DNA of 64,000 nt from Oegoconia quadripuncta (taxonomy: Eukaryota > Arthropoda > Insecta > Lepidoptera > Autostichidae), in the NCBI GenBank assembly GCA_949316235.1, contig OX438743.1, positions 42,377,242-42,441,241 on the forward strand. The letters run 5' to 3'. The notes below the pieces were generated by a model. The model saw only the letters and a list, made by a program, of their open reading frames with translations. It made no database searches and was not told the DNA's origin. Of this stretch, positions 1 to 11,400 are shown piece after piece (position 1 is the first letter of the stretch; each line of letters opens with the position of its first letter). The translations under genes and the position numbers were made by a program.

Positions 1-2819
1 CATGCCAAACAGGATTAATATTAATAAACCTCATTTTGTATAAAGTTAGTTATAAATTGCCTTAATATAGATTTTAAATCAAAACTGAGACACCACATGC
101 ATAGACTGCTTTGCATTTTTACGGTGATAATTATTTTGTTCATAATACATATTATAATGTTGCATAGTCGTGCAATTGTCGTTTTTACGAATATACAATT
201 TTATACAAGTGTGATTTTATAATCACCTCTATTCGTGGTACTATTTGCTATCATTTCAATTTAAAAAAAAAATTGGTAAGGTGATCGTTCGTTTTACAAC
301 TAAGATATTTATTGCGGGTGTAGGAGTTCGGTATGTTAAAGATCATTTAGCAGGGATATAGACTGAGGAGTGCCTATTTTCAGTCGACAAAGGTCACCTT
401 ACCTTGATAAGGTATTTGAATTCGAGGGCGGAATATTTATTAGGAATATTATGATGAATGAATACGCCGAAACGAAGGCCCATTTTCCCTGGTCCCTTCG
501 AGTACGGTCCACTTACATTGAAAATCAAAATTGTCAAAAATGAATTACATGCTGTAGTTTGCCGGCCACGATCGCGGCTGCATATAACTATTGTAAGTAT
601 AACTTGCAATGTAGGGTGTGATACTGATAAATTATTGCTAGTGTTAGAGACTTTATTAATTTGCTATATCAAATTATGTTATTCGATACGTTTATGCAAA
701 ACGATCATGCTCATCTCGTTCATATCTCTGTTATAAGAAAATAATTTTAAAAAAATATCAAAAAAAAAATCGCTGTCATTATAATTAATCGCTGTTTAGA
801 TATTGTGTACAAATAAAATATTGTCCCTATTAGGTACCTGAAATTAATAAAGAACTACGTAAGATTTTCACGAGTAAAAATTCATTACTGTCCATAAAGT
901 GTTACAATAGTTATTTATAACACATAAGTTACATTTTCTGTCACTGGTTCTTTGTTGTCGAACAGTGTTTCTCAAATTGGATTTTTGAAATGGTTCCTGG
1001 AACTTTTTTGGATGTAGTTTAAAAGGTATAGGTGTGAAGTATCCGCTTGCAGGTCTAGTCTAGTATAGTTAGTATATCATATTGACGTACTCGTCAATAA
1101 AAAGTACAGTACGTACAAAAATTTTTAAAAAAGTGCACTTATAATTTTTAAAATAAAGAACGATGACACAAGCCATAATGTGACATGCTCATCCAAAGAC
1201 CAAATATTTATATTTAGATTACTAGGTGAAGCTAGTATGTAGTTAACATTGTATGTAATATATAAGTGATATATACAATAATATTGTGCATACTTTACCT
1301 TGAGAAACATAAAATGTTACGGCATTCCAAAATGTCCAAGTATAATATTTTTGTTTTTATCTTTATGGTGACACGAAACGAAACTCTTTTCATGCAAAAT
1401 TTATTTGTCTGTGGTCTTTTCGGAGCTCTTTCTTTTACGAAAAAAGTACTATAAAATTAGCAAACTGTGAAGTAAATTTCAAGACGGGAAAATTTTCATT
1501 AAAAAATATATTTTTTTTTATTTAACGTTAATAACAAAAATGGTAATTTCACTGTAAGTTGCTAATTTTATATAGTATTTTTTATTATATTTTTTTTCAA
1601 CAGGTTATTGGAAATACAAATTTTGTATAAAAGAGTTTACTTTCGAATCACCGTAAAATCATATTGTTATGTTTTAAAGTGGGAAACTACTTTCACAGAG
1701 CTTTACATTCTTTTGTTATTTTATGAGTAAATTTTTAAAATAATGTTACGTTTTTTATGGATACTGGTGAGCTGTTAGTGGTTCCTATTTGAAATGTTTT
1801 GTTATAAATCAGCTACAATCTCGCTAAAATAGAGCCGTAGATATGAAAACCAAAAATACTAAAAATAATATGGGAAAAGTGTGCTATCTCTTAAAAGGCT
1901 TAAAATAGAAAATACTGTAAAAGTAGGTAGGTACTACAAACATCGTAAATGAATCATAGCACTTCGTTGTGAAGTACGAGAAACGTTTTTGACTATGCGG
2001 TTAAAAATTAAACTTCAAACCCTATCAAACAAAAAATATTCATCAAAATATATAGACAAACATATAACCTCCTCCTTTTTTGAGTCGATTAATGATTGTC
2101 ACTGGTTAATTGTAACTTTTTTACCGACTTTTCGTCCCATGTGAAAAAATATTTTTATTTACCTAAACTTTATTCACTGTCGATATGTATCTCGTTATGT
2201 TTATATAGTTACAGTAAAAAATTAATTAAATCTTATATGATTAATTGATAACACTTCAAACTTCAGATAGATAAAACATTTTATTCACTGCACAGCACAT
2301 ACAAACAAAGCAGACAATAAACACGACAATAAAAGTAAATAACACACAATAAATAATAATAATAATAATAATAATAAAATCATTCGCTACCATACACCAA
2401 GCAAAGCTTATCTTAACAATGAGCTGTACTCACTGAGCACTGAAACTCCTCTCAGCTTAATGCTGCAGTACAGACAGACAGACCATGTGGTATTGTGGTA
2501 TAATTCATCAAGCAATCATGTGAACTCACTTGATATCACTTATTCAATGTCATTGTATATTATGGGAATTATAAAATTGGATTTATAGGTATAAATGGTG
2601 TTACAATCAAATTGTAATCCAAGAGAAATGACCGCGTGCCCGGTCGGCTACGGGGCGCAATGACCTTGTAACAACGACGGGGTCAGCTGGTAACGGGAAC
2701 AAAATTGTAATTTTGCTTATCATTGTTTTTCCTACTGATACGTTTTCAGTATTTTATTTATTTTAAAATTTTAAGAAATCTTAAATAGAAACTTAGACGT
2801 CATTTACAAGTTTCTGATC
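1..2819. other. AT-rich intergenic DNA, no gene recognised
   Basis: Only short open frames without recognisable similarity occur here. An (AAT)n microsatellite lies at about 2350-2378. A short GC-richer patch sits at about 2625-2700. I see no exon with plausible splice sites and coding character. Confidence 0.6.
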
Positions 2820-3045
2820 TGTTTGATGTAGTGGCTACAAACCCTGATTGCTATACCAAAAGCTCGTGAGTTCGAATCCCGCTAGGGGCATATTGTTTGT
2901 ATGATGAATACGGACACATGTACCAGAGTTATGGATGTTTTCATTTATATATGTATTTGTGTAGTATATCAACCATCTGGTATCCATAATACAAGCCTAG
3001 AGGTTTAGTGTGGAACTAGATGGCGCTGTGTGTACGTACAATAAT
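2820..3045 (+). repeat. SINE family B copy (tRNA-headed)
   Basis: The head resembles a tRNA gene: a box-A-like TTTGATGTAGTGG and a box B GTTCGAATCCC, followed by CTAGGGGCATATTG. The body has the family landmarks GAGTTATGGATGTTTTC, CAACCATCTGGTATCC and CTAGATGGCGCTGTGTG. At least four fuller copies elsewhere in the window share these in the same order, which defines the family. It is not a functional tRNA because no cloverleaf can be formed. Confidence 0.8.
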
Positions 3046-3609
3046 ATTGTTTTGTTCAATTTAAAATTTATAAATACACATATTTTGTATCACCGAGCTT
3101 AGAAAAGTGCTACTAAAGTTTACCTAAGTAAAAGCATCAGCAGTAATATTTAGTCACCTCCTTGAATGGACGACTAAATTATGAAACTGTCAGTATGAGG
3201 CTTAAATCCTAATAAAACTACAGGAATATTAATCAAATTTTTTATATTGTTATCTTGTATGAATATAATAAGACATATTTTTTTAGTATCCACTACTAAA
3301 ATAAAATGTTATGTCACTATAAAGTTTTAAAAATACCTATCTATTATTTATAGAAGTAAACTGCACATATTTACTATTTACATATACGTTAGAATAACCC
3401 ACTATGAAGTTCTGATAATTTGTGACCCCTTGTGTAAAGTGTAACTGCAAATTCGAGAATCTCTTTGTCTGAATGTATTCATGAACAAACAACTCTTTCT
3501 ATATGACCAACTTCACGAAAAAAAAAATCCTTCAAGAAGTTGGTCCCATAGAAAAACTTTCGGATACATGGTTACATTCCATCGACTACAGACACAGCCC
3601 ATAGATTTC
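3046..3609. other. Intergenic DNA, nothing recognised
   Basis: AT-rich unique-looking sequence with no coding signal or repeat landmark that I can identify. Confidence 0.5.
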
Positions 3610-3875
3610 TAATAACAGGCGAGAAGCATCTGTCACACATTAGGATAATGGAACAGATGCCCCAAAACATCGAATTAGTCGTGACAGCTTATAGCACTCT
3701 GATTGGTCCCTATTGGCCCTGCCAAGGTCATTATTTACGTGACCTTGACAGGGCCAATAGGATTGCGCTTCCCCGCCTCCCTCTTACCTCGGCTAGTTTA
3801 TTAATTCGGTACAGGAAATTAAACAGGCATCTGTGGGTTGTACGATCGACGTTACATGCACACCCCTGAGAAATT
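3610..3875. repeat. Unclassified mobile-like repeat with central hairpin
   Basis: This segment shares ordered landmarks with 56208-57300: GAACAGATGC, CACTCTGATTGG, GTCA..TTACGTGACC, CCTCCCTC..ACCTCGGCTAG, TTCGGTACA and TCT.TGGGCTGT. It contains one copy of the segment that is amplified about 16 times at 56.4 kb. A near-perfect inverted repeat of about 22 bases pairs 3709-3730 with 3740-3761, around CCAAGGTCA / TGACCTTG. The class of element is unknown. Confidence 0.6.
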
Positions 3876-4852
3876 CTCGATGCAGTTACGCCCTGTATAA
3901 GAGAAGATAAGTTATTTCAGCTGCGGCTCTGTTTTAGCATCATCATTGTGTAAGAAAATTGTTTTGCCTTACTGTAGAAACGCAGCCTTATTTTTATCAA
4001 AGTTATTGTTAAGAAGAAAAATCAAGGGGCCAGTATATTCAGATTGGAAATATATCACAATTTATTAGAAGTTGGTCTTGAGCTGAATGAGACTTACTGT
4101 ATTTAAAGTTTAAAAAAATAGATTCTATGGGCATTGAATGAGGGTTTATTGTACTCAATTGCAAATCTACAGAATCTAGTTTTTCTATTGAAATGGTGCT
4201 GGAAGATCTGTATTATATGTATTAATTTATTTTTAAAAATCGTTCTCCGATATAACTAATTATTTTTATATATCAATAGATTAATATACTTGAAAAGGGG
4301 TATTTTTTATTTTATTTTAAGCTTTTGCGACTATTTAGTATGAGAGATGATGATCAAAAATTATATCACGTTTATCACATTCACAGCTCGGATTTAATGT
4401 TGATTTGTGAATTATGGACTAAGTTTGTATTGTTTGAGAAACACTGGTCTTTATTTTTAATTGATTACCATTAGTTTAGGGCATAATAAGTCGGCACCCA
4501 AAGTGTTTATTTGGTTCCAAAGTATATTGTTGAATGTTTTGTTATGCGACCGAGGTTATCTTATTACATTTTATTGTAGAAATAAAGTTTATTCGTATTA
4601 ACAGCCAATGTCTTTCATTTTAAGCCCCAAGGAAAAACTACTCTGACACGGCGTTTTTTTTTTGTTTTTTTTTTTTTTTTTTTTTTAATTTGCGCAACGT
4701 ATTGGTACTTGTATCGTAACGTAATGCGTGGTCTGATTTCAGAAAATCGGTTCAGGCGTTTCGAGGAATATAACGCAGTATTTTATACCTGGATGATGAT
4801 AAGTTTAGGTCTCTTATTTTATTGTTAGAAATGCGCTCAACTGTTAGTAACA
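3876..4852. other. Intergenic DNA with a possible polyadenylation signal
   Basis: No coding exon was recognised. AATAAA occurs at 4581-4586 on the + strand and could end an unseen upstream transcript. Nothing else supports that. A T-rich homopolymer tract lies at about 4655-4686. Confidence 0.4.
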
Positions 4853-5131
4853 ACCGCCTCCGTGGCTCAATGTAAACAACATTGAGTTTACGATTCGGAG
4901 GTCGCGAGTTCGATCCCCAGCGAACGGAGTACATGTTTAAGTACTCGGTTTGGTTGGTGGTAGGGCATTTTTAGCTACCACCATCTTATCTAAATCTGCC
5001 GCCAAGCAGCAATGGTAATAGCATTGTTGCGTTCCGGTTGTCAGATAAGATAGCGAGTCCCCCAAATGTGTTGGGGTTTCCGGGTCAGTACGATTGAGGT
5101 CAAGTACCAACCCGTTGTGCATAAAAAAAAA
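4853..5131 (+). repeat. SINE family A copy (tRNA-headed)
   Basis: This copy shows the landmarks of the most abundant family in the window: head CCGCCTCCGTGGCTCAATG, box B GTTCGATCCCC, then TTGGTTGGTGGTAGGGCATT, TCTGCCGCCAAGCAGCAATG, GATAAGATAGC, GGGGTTTCCGGGTCAGTACG and an A-rich end after CGTTGTGCAT. Here the 3' portion has lost the CTTCCACCTTCGACC section. Confidence 0.85.
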
Positions 5132-5245
5132 ACAAACCAACCTAGCTCCTAAGTCCCGTATATATGTTAATCTAGGTCCTAATCTGACTAAAAACCAAAT
5201 TTCATCCAAATCTGTCCAGCGGTTGAAGCGTGAATAGGTAACATA
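5132..5245 (+). repeat. RTE-like retrotransposon 3' tail fragment
   Basis: It contains AAATTTCATCCAAATCTGTC followed by CAGCGGTTGAAGCGTGAA, a wording typical of insect RTE-type 3' tails. Related pieces occur at 20378 and 29386. It directly abuts the SINE at 4853. The family call is from memory of such tails and is tentative. Confidence 0.5.
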
Positions 5246-6283
5246 CACATTCAAACTTTCGCATTTGTAATACGAAGAATGTGTGTAATTCCACACACAC
5301 ACATTGGTACACATGTACCAGAACCTCGACATTGACATAGGTGTTGTCCATCGTTAAGGCATCATCCTCTGACGTCTGACGGATGTCGACCATCGAGGCA
5401 TTGAGTATTTGCAGCTAAAACTTACTAATATAAACTTCGATGATTATTATACTACATAGTAGACATCGAGGTTCGACCATCGGGCCAACAATATTCGGAA
5501 ATTCGGAAAAAGACAAACTGGTTATGATCTTCATTGCCATCGTCGTCGCCGTTGACGGAATTTGACAGTCGCCAACACCATTCAAGACATTTGCTCAGTG
5601 ACTGAAGTTGGGTCAACGAAAACGAAGCATGGAGAAGCAAGCAACGAAGGATAGGTATTTTGGCCCAAATTTAAGGCGGCATTAAGCATTATTGGACTAA
5701 CCTATTTAGGTAGAAATGTGGGCTGGTTTACGTAAGTTTTTTTCATGGTACCTATCTAAAAATTACAAAAAAAATGTATTTGATATCAACCATCTAGCTA
5801 GTTGCTTTTAGTGTGGATAAATGGCGCTGCGAGTGTGTTGTGTAGATACAAAGAGTATAGTAACTATTTACCGAGAAAGAGTGGCAACTCCGTGGTTAAA
5901 TTTGCATGTATAGACAGTGCTGCTGCCAGCGATTGGTTGAGGAATTAAATCTATCTATACATACCTACGTACACTGATTATATAGGTAGAAACTGGGTTT
6001 AGAAATAGGTATTGTTGTTTATGAGGAAATTTTTATTTCTCATAACTAATTTCTTTAAATTAGCTATGAAAAACAAGTATAACAAAAACAAATTAACAAA
6101 AATCTGAACTTTTACAAAAACTTTCAAAAGGAAATCGACGTTGACTGAGAGCTCGACATGACATCACCCACCGGTAAGAAGGCGGCTGCTGCCACAGAAC
6201 ACTAATAACGGTTAGTTCGTCAACCGCAGTTCAGAGGTCGCAGTCTGCTATGAAAATTGATGACATTTGAAGTGTGCCCCCCC
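5246..6283. other. Intergenic DNA with a SINE B tail
   Basis: 5777-5862 carries a worn SINE B 3' end (ATCAACCATCTAGC ... GGATAAATGGCGCTG). The rest shows no exon or repeat that I recognise. Its last bases, 6276-6283 (GCCCCCCC), are the left target duplication of the P-like element. Confidence 0.5.
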
Positions 6284-7161
6284 CATGGACTTATTATTTA
6301 AACAGGACTGATAACTATCAAAAGAATCATTTAGGAAAATGATCACTATGTCAACGCAATAAGGTATTAAATTGGATGCACCATACACAAAGGCAAATCC
6401 GAGCCGAGAGAGATATAAATAACGGAGGCCGTGTGTCTCGTTCTTACATCTTGCCAGCAAAAAAAATGATTATGATCAACAGTTTTGGCTACTCAAAAAT
6501 TCCATTGAAACACTTATATTTTTATGTTATGTTAACAATTATAAATAAACAAATAACATTCGCATTAATTTCTTTTCATATATTCTTAAATCAAACAGAA
6601 AACATACATTTTTATTTCGATTTTGTTATTTTTATGGTAACCCTGAAAAGCATGTCATGTCATGGCGGTTCGGTGTGATTTTGAATTTTCTTTGCATTAA
6701 AAGTTTTTTAAAGTATTTGTTATATTATAACAAGTAAAAGGAGTAAAATGGTGAAAAAGTGTTGCGTTTATACTTGCCCAAGTGAATCCTATGGTGGTTG
6801 CAACATATCTTTCCACAGGTAAGCTAAAAATAATATTTTTGTAAATCAAAGAAGTAGGATGCCCATGAATTCTTGAAATGAGTCGAAATATGTGAAATAT
6901 GTGTGATTGATTAGGGTCCTGACTGTTGTACTATTATTGCAGTTTCCCAAAAAATGAAGAAATGCGAAATAAATGGCTCACGCCGGCTAATGTCAAAACG
7001 CCAAATTTTTTGACAAATATTTTATTACAACATTTGTCCCAAGTAACAAATATATTGTGGTCACCCTGTTAGACAGAGACAAACGGCCTCTACGTTACAC
7101 ATCCTGCTCGGCTCGTTTTTCAGCGGCGAGTACTCAGTCCTGTTTAAATAATAAGTCCATG
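6284..7161 (+). mobile_element. P-element-like DNA transposon, internally reduced
   Basis: An exact 28-bp terminal inverted repeat lies at 6284-6311 and 7134-7161. It starts CATGGACTTATT, with CATG at the outer end as in the Drosophila P element. The flanks 6276-6283 and 7162-7169 are identical 8-mers (GCCCCCCC), an 8-bp GC-rich target duplication as expected for P elements. A subterminal inverted repeat (GAGGCCGTGTGTCTC, one mismatch) sits at 6425-6439 and 7076-7090, like the internal repeats of P elements. The element encodes a truncated THAP motif, the DNA-binding domain of P transposases. At 878 bp it cannot carry a full transposase, so it is probably non-autonomous. Confidence 0.85.
6748..7072 (+). 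pseudogene. Truncated THAP-domain coding remnant in the P-like element
   Basis: Two exons are visible. 6748-6818 starts at ATG and ends at a GTAAGC donor (MVKKCCVYTCPSESYGG...FH). 6943-7072 follows TTATTGCAG and ends at TAG. The joined product is about 66 residues. It shows the first half of a THAP zinc finger: the Cys-x4-Cys pair near the N-terminus, the FP motif and the invariant Trp in NEEMRNKWL. The second metal pair (Cys-x2-His) is missing because the frame stops early. It is therefore broken as a DNA-binding protein. It could still be transcribed. Confidence 0.75.
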
Positions 7162-7169
7162 GCCCCCCC

Positions 7170-8457
7170 TGTGTAGATACAAGGATCTTTTTATTTATAT
7201 TGCCTTTGACAGCTTAATGATGTTGCCATGTGAAAACTTTAAAAAAAAATCCAAGTCACGCTGTCTATCTAGTACCTAGGAAGAATGCATGGACAGGACA
7301 TGAACCACTCGGCGGTATCCAGTCTATTATTTTCTCTTTTTTTGTCGTAAAAAGAAAGACTGGGACACTGAAAATGTTTACTGAAACTCGTTTGGTTGAG
7401 GTATTCAAACAGTTAAATACAGAATTTCGTTAGGTACAATTAGAAAAGCAAATATAATAAATTCATTCTTTTCTAAAAACCTCTAAAAACTAGATCTGAC
7501 TTGATATTTTGAAGTATTTGTACAAAACAAGTACAAATTGTAGTGCGTTTTTATACATGTACTCGCAAGTTCAGATCACCGCTTTTACAGGAATCGGACG
7601 AGTACACCCGCCATTCTGACAGACATTTTCATTTCACACCGTTACCTAAAAATCTGTGGTATCCCGTTTCGTGGGTAAAATAAATGGTCACGTTAGTCAT
7701 TCATGTCATGACCACCACGTCATGACGATTTCAAATATTATTCTTATAACTTACGAAATAAAACTTATTTGAATTTGCATAGAAAGGTTATGAAATAATA
7801 TACTCTATACTCCCCACTAAAGTTAAGTTTTATTTTGTTATCCGCGATTATTTTATTTTATTTTAACACTTTATTGCTTAAGTATACAAACATACATTGA
7901 ACAAACATAGGACAGAAATTACAATACACAAAAGGCGAGCTTATCTCTGTAAGAGATTTCTTCCAACAAACGCCTCGGAAGGAAAAACGAATTGAAAGTT
8001 TTTTATTTAAGATACAAAATAAAAATAGAGTTTTCTAAAAAAAATTTAGACTAAGCGCTCGTTTTTTTTAGACTAATTATTCAAAATTACATCTCTAATA
8101 TACCTCTATAAGATAGCAATTATTATAAGTCGGTTCTGAATTATGTCTAGCTAAGCTAATTTTTTACCGTATTTTCCCTGGGCTATTATTGGATGTATTG
8201 TATTTCGTATTTTAGGGGTATTGCTTGCGAAGTTCGTATCACTGTTATTTCTGTACTGCACGGGTACGGGTATCTTTTTAGGAGTTGGTAACCCTGCTCG
8301 GCCGGCAGGTTGGATTCTTCGTCATTAAATATTTACCTATATTTGATTTTCTATTCGAAATACAAGTGTAATTCCCTTGTAGTCAATTACAATAAACGTT
8401 ATATGCTCGAGACTACGCGTGGGCACAGATATTGTTTCAAATCTGGATGAATTTACA
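7170..8457. other. ANAPC1 upstream region with retrotransposon tails
   Basis: 7719-7766 is the 3' end of the family F retrotransposon (CATGACGATTTCAAATATTA). 7850-7990 resembles another non-LTR 3' end on the - strand (ATCTCTGTAAGAGATTTCTT). The ANAPC1 promoter must lie near the end of this stretch, but I see no convincing TATA box or initiator, so the transcription start is not placed. Confidence 0.45.
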
Positions 8458-8481
8458 ATGATCGCGGCGTCTGAACCTCTG
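8458..8481 (+). CDS. ANAPC1: ANAPC1 exon 1 (start codon, residues 1-8)
   Basis: The frame is MIAASEPL, with ACA before the ATG and a strong GTGAGT donor. Vertebrate APC1 has MIAARD directly before EFVP, and exon 2 supplies EFVPHGR, which fixes this start. Phase 0 at the end. No upstream in-frame ATG was found nearby. Confidence 0.9.
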
Positions 8482-11400
8482 GTGAGTATTTTTCATTTTG
8501 TAAACATTGCCTTGTTTTCTCTATTAAAGTACAGTATTATGCTGTATCTTATTAAAATGATCTTAATAAAATACCGACCTTCATATCCGACACAGTCAGG
8601 CAAAGGCCTGGTGTATTAGATCTTACTTTTAACCGATTTCAACAAAGCAGATTCTCAACTGAGATTCTCAATTCGACTGATTTTAGTTTGCTGTTTGTAC
8701 CGCGACATCTCCGCCAGTGGTGAACCATTTCGTTAATAAATTTTTGTTCGTAAGAGTGGTCCTTATATTTGGTGAAAATCTCACAATGCGGTCTGGAGAT
8801 CTAGAACGTAGCGAACTAGAGAATCAATGGGGATTGAAGCTGTTGTTTTGCTAGTTTTGACCTGTTGAATTTATTGCCTTTTCAAGCCCTCTTGAGTGGC
8901 ACCATATCGTGGTCACCTCCCATTGGGACTTTCATGCCAAATAGTTATTGTAATGGTCTTATGGAAAATCATAAGTGACGCACATAGGGCCTTAGTTGTG
9001 TTAAGTTAATTTAAAACCCAAAATATACAGTGCCCACGATTATTCATTTGGTATTAGTAGGTTGAGTTAGAGACCTTTGTTTTGCTCTGTGTTGCGACAA
9101 TGCATGCTCTATATTTCTGACTATCCATTGATACTACTTTGAACCTACCTACATTAGTTTGGATAGTCAAAATCAAAAATGTTTTATTTCGTAAGTTATA
9201 AGAATAACATTTGAAATCGTCATGACATACAGTTACCGCTCATTCACTAGGCAGTCTCCCCAGAGAAGAACGAGCAAGAAACTCTGGGGTTGCTCTTTTT
9301 AAATAAGTCAATACAAATACAATTTGAAATACCTCATTGTAAAATTTATGATTCGACAAAGAAAAATAAGTATAAAATATATTGGATAATGCCGAGCGGT
9401 TCATGTCCACTCATTCTTATCATCCAGATAGAAATTTCAACTTTGAAATCTATTGTTTTTTTTTTAATCTTGTTTTTATTTGAGGCTTTTGTACACCCTG
9501 GGTGACTGTCTATTGTTAATACAATATGACTTAATTAAGAGCCATTGGTGTCGATTCGGATGTACACCAACTAAATTAAACTGAACTAAAACCAGTTTTG
9601 GAGTGGTGCCATCGCATAGTATTGTTCCAGGTAGAAAGAGATAGCACTACTTTAAAACTGGTTTTAGTTTAGTTGGTGTACATCTGAATCGACACCAATG
9701 TTCAACAGCTAACAAATCATTTGGGTTATCTTAAACTATAAGCAGAGTGATGACTTAATTTTTTTTATTTATATAAATATGACATAATATTTATTGGTAT
9801 GTGCCTTAAGAATAGTCTAAAGGTTGAAACTAACATAGTTTACATGCTGCATATATACTACAAAGCCACAAGATAGTATCTTTGCATGCCACATGCATGC
9901 TGCTGCTTTGCATGCATGAATGAGTAACAGAGGTTACTCGTATAAAGCATGAACATGATAAGACACTTCTATGCCATGTCATTGTAGAGAGACAATGGAT
10001 CATGTTAGCCTAGCAGAACCTGGGTAATCTGGCAGAGACAAACCAGGACACCCCAAAGATTTTTTTTTTATGCACAGCGGATTGGTACTTGACCTCAATC
10101 ACACCTGATGTGAAGTGAAGATGAGGTCGAAGGTGGAAGCATACTAACCCGGAAACCCCAACACATTTTGGGGACTGGCTATCTTATCTCTGACAACCGG
10201 AACACAACAATGCTATTAACATTGCTGCTTGGCGGCAGATTTAGACAAGATGTTGGTAGCTAGCCAGTCGGACTTTTAAAATGCCCTACCACCAACCAAA
10301 CCGAGTACTTAAACATGTACCCCGCTGGGGATCGAACCCGCGACCTCCAAATCATAAACCCAATGTTGTTTACATTGAGCCACAGTGGCGGTCAAAATCT
10401 TTTATTACTTCAATGGGAATGGACTTCTTTCTTCTGTGAGGGTTCCAAATTTCCAATTTGAAGAATGGTAAAAGAGAGTGTAATTAATTAATGCCCTTTG
10501 AATCAACCATCAATCATTTTACAATTGCAGGAGTTTGTGCCGCACGGCAGAACAGTTTTAGCTAAGCATCCAACCCAAATATATGGCAAAGGCCACAACA
10601 ACTCTGCCTCAGAGAATTCATTGTTGTACAAGTTGACCAACTTTGCTATTAAAGATGAGAGTGTCTTGGAAAGTAAAGAGGAGGATCAGGAATGGTGGTG
10701 CATCAGGGAGGTGTATTACAGGACTAATGATGGTAAGATATTATAAGTTTAGTGTTAATTTTTTCTGGCTGCACATGATGGGAAAATTGTCATACTTGCA
10801 TCACCTTCCAGAATTCATCCTATGGGGTATACTTTTTTATTTAGGTATTGGTAGACTTGTTTGTATGTTTTTTTATGCTCTACTGGTAAGTACTTGACCT
10901 CAATCACACCTGATGTTAAGTGAAGATGAGGTCGAAGGTGGATGCATACTGACCCGGAAACCCCAACACATTGGGAGGAGGATTGTATTAAATTCATAAC
11001 GGCCATAAAACATGAGCTATGTAAAAGGAATTGTATACACGATGTTACCAAAATACTCTTAACCTGAATGGGTGTTAAAGGATACTTACCGAAAAATTAT
11101 TAAAAAAATGTTAAATATTTCATTTTATTAAATATTTAAGTAAATGTTTTTATTAAAAATAATAAATTTTTCGGTAAGTGATAATATTGCACTACGGTTT
11201 TCATACCTTATCACTATTGATAAGGTATGAAAACCTTACCCATAAAGCTGAAAGGGTCTTTTCAGCTTTATGGGTATTTTTGTAACACCGTCTATATTAT
11301 TTATTATACTCAATATCCATATAGGTCTTAATGCAATTTAAAAAACACAAGATGGTGGCTGACTGCTCTTCTAATAAGGTTCTATAACCAGGCTATTTCA

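Noticed and set aside
394..736. Overlapping 70-92 codon frames on both strands
   Set aside because: No domain, no splice context and ordinary AT-rich chance frames.
4581..4586. Polyadenylation site of an upstream gene
   Set aside because: A lone AATAAA in AT-rich DNA, with no exon found upstream in the window.
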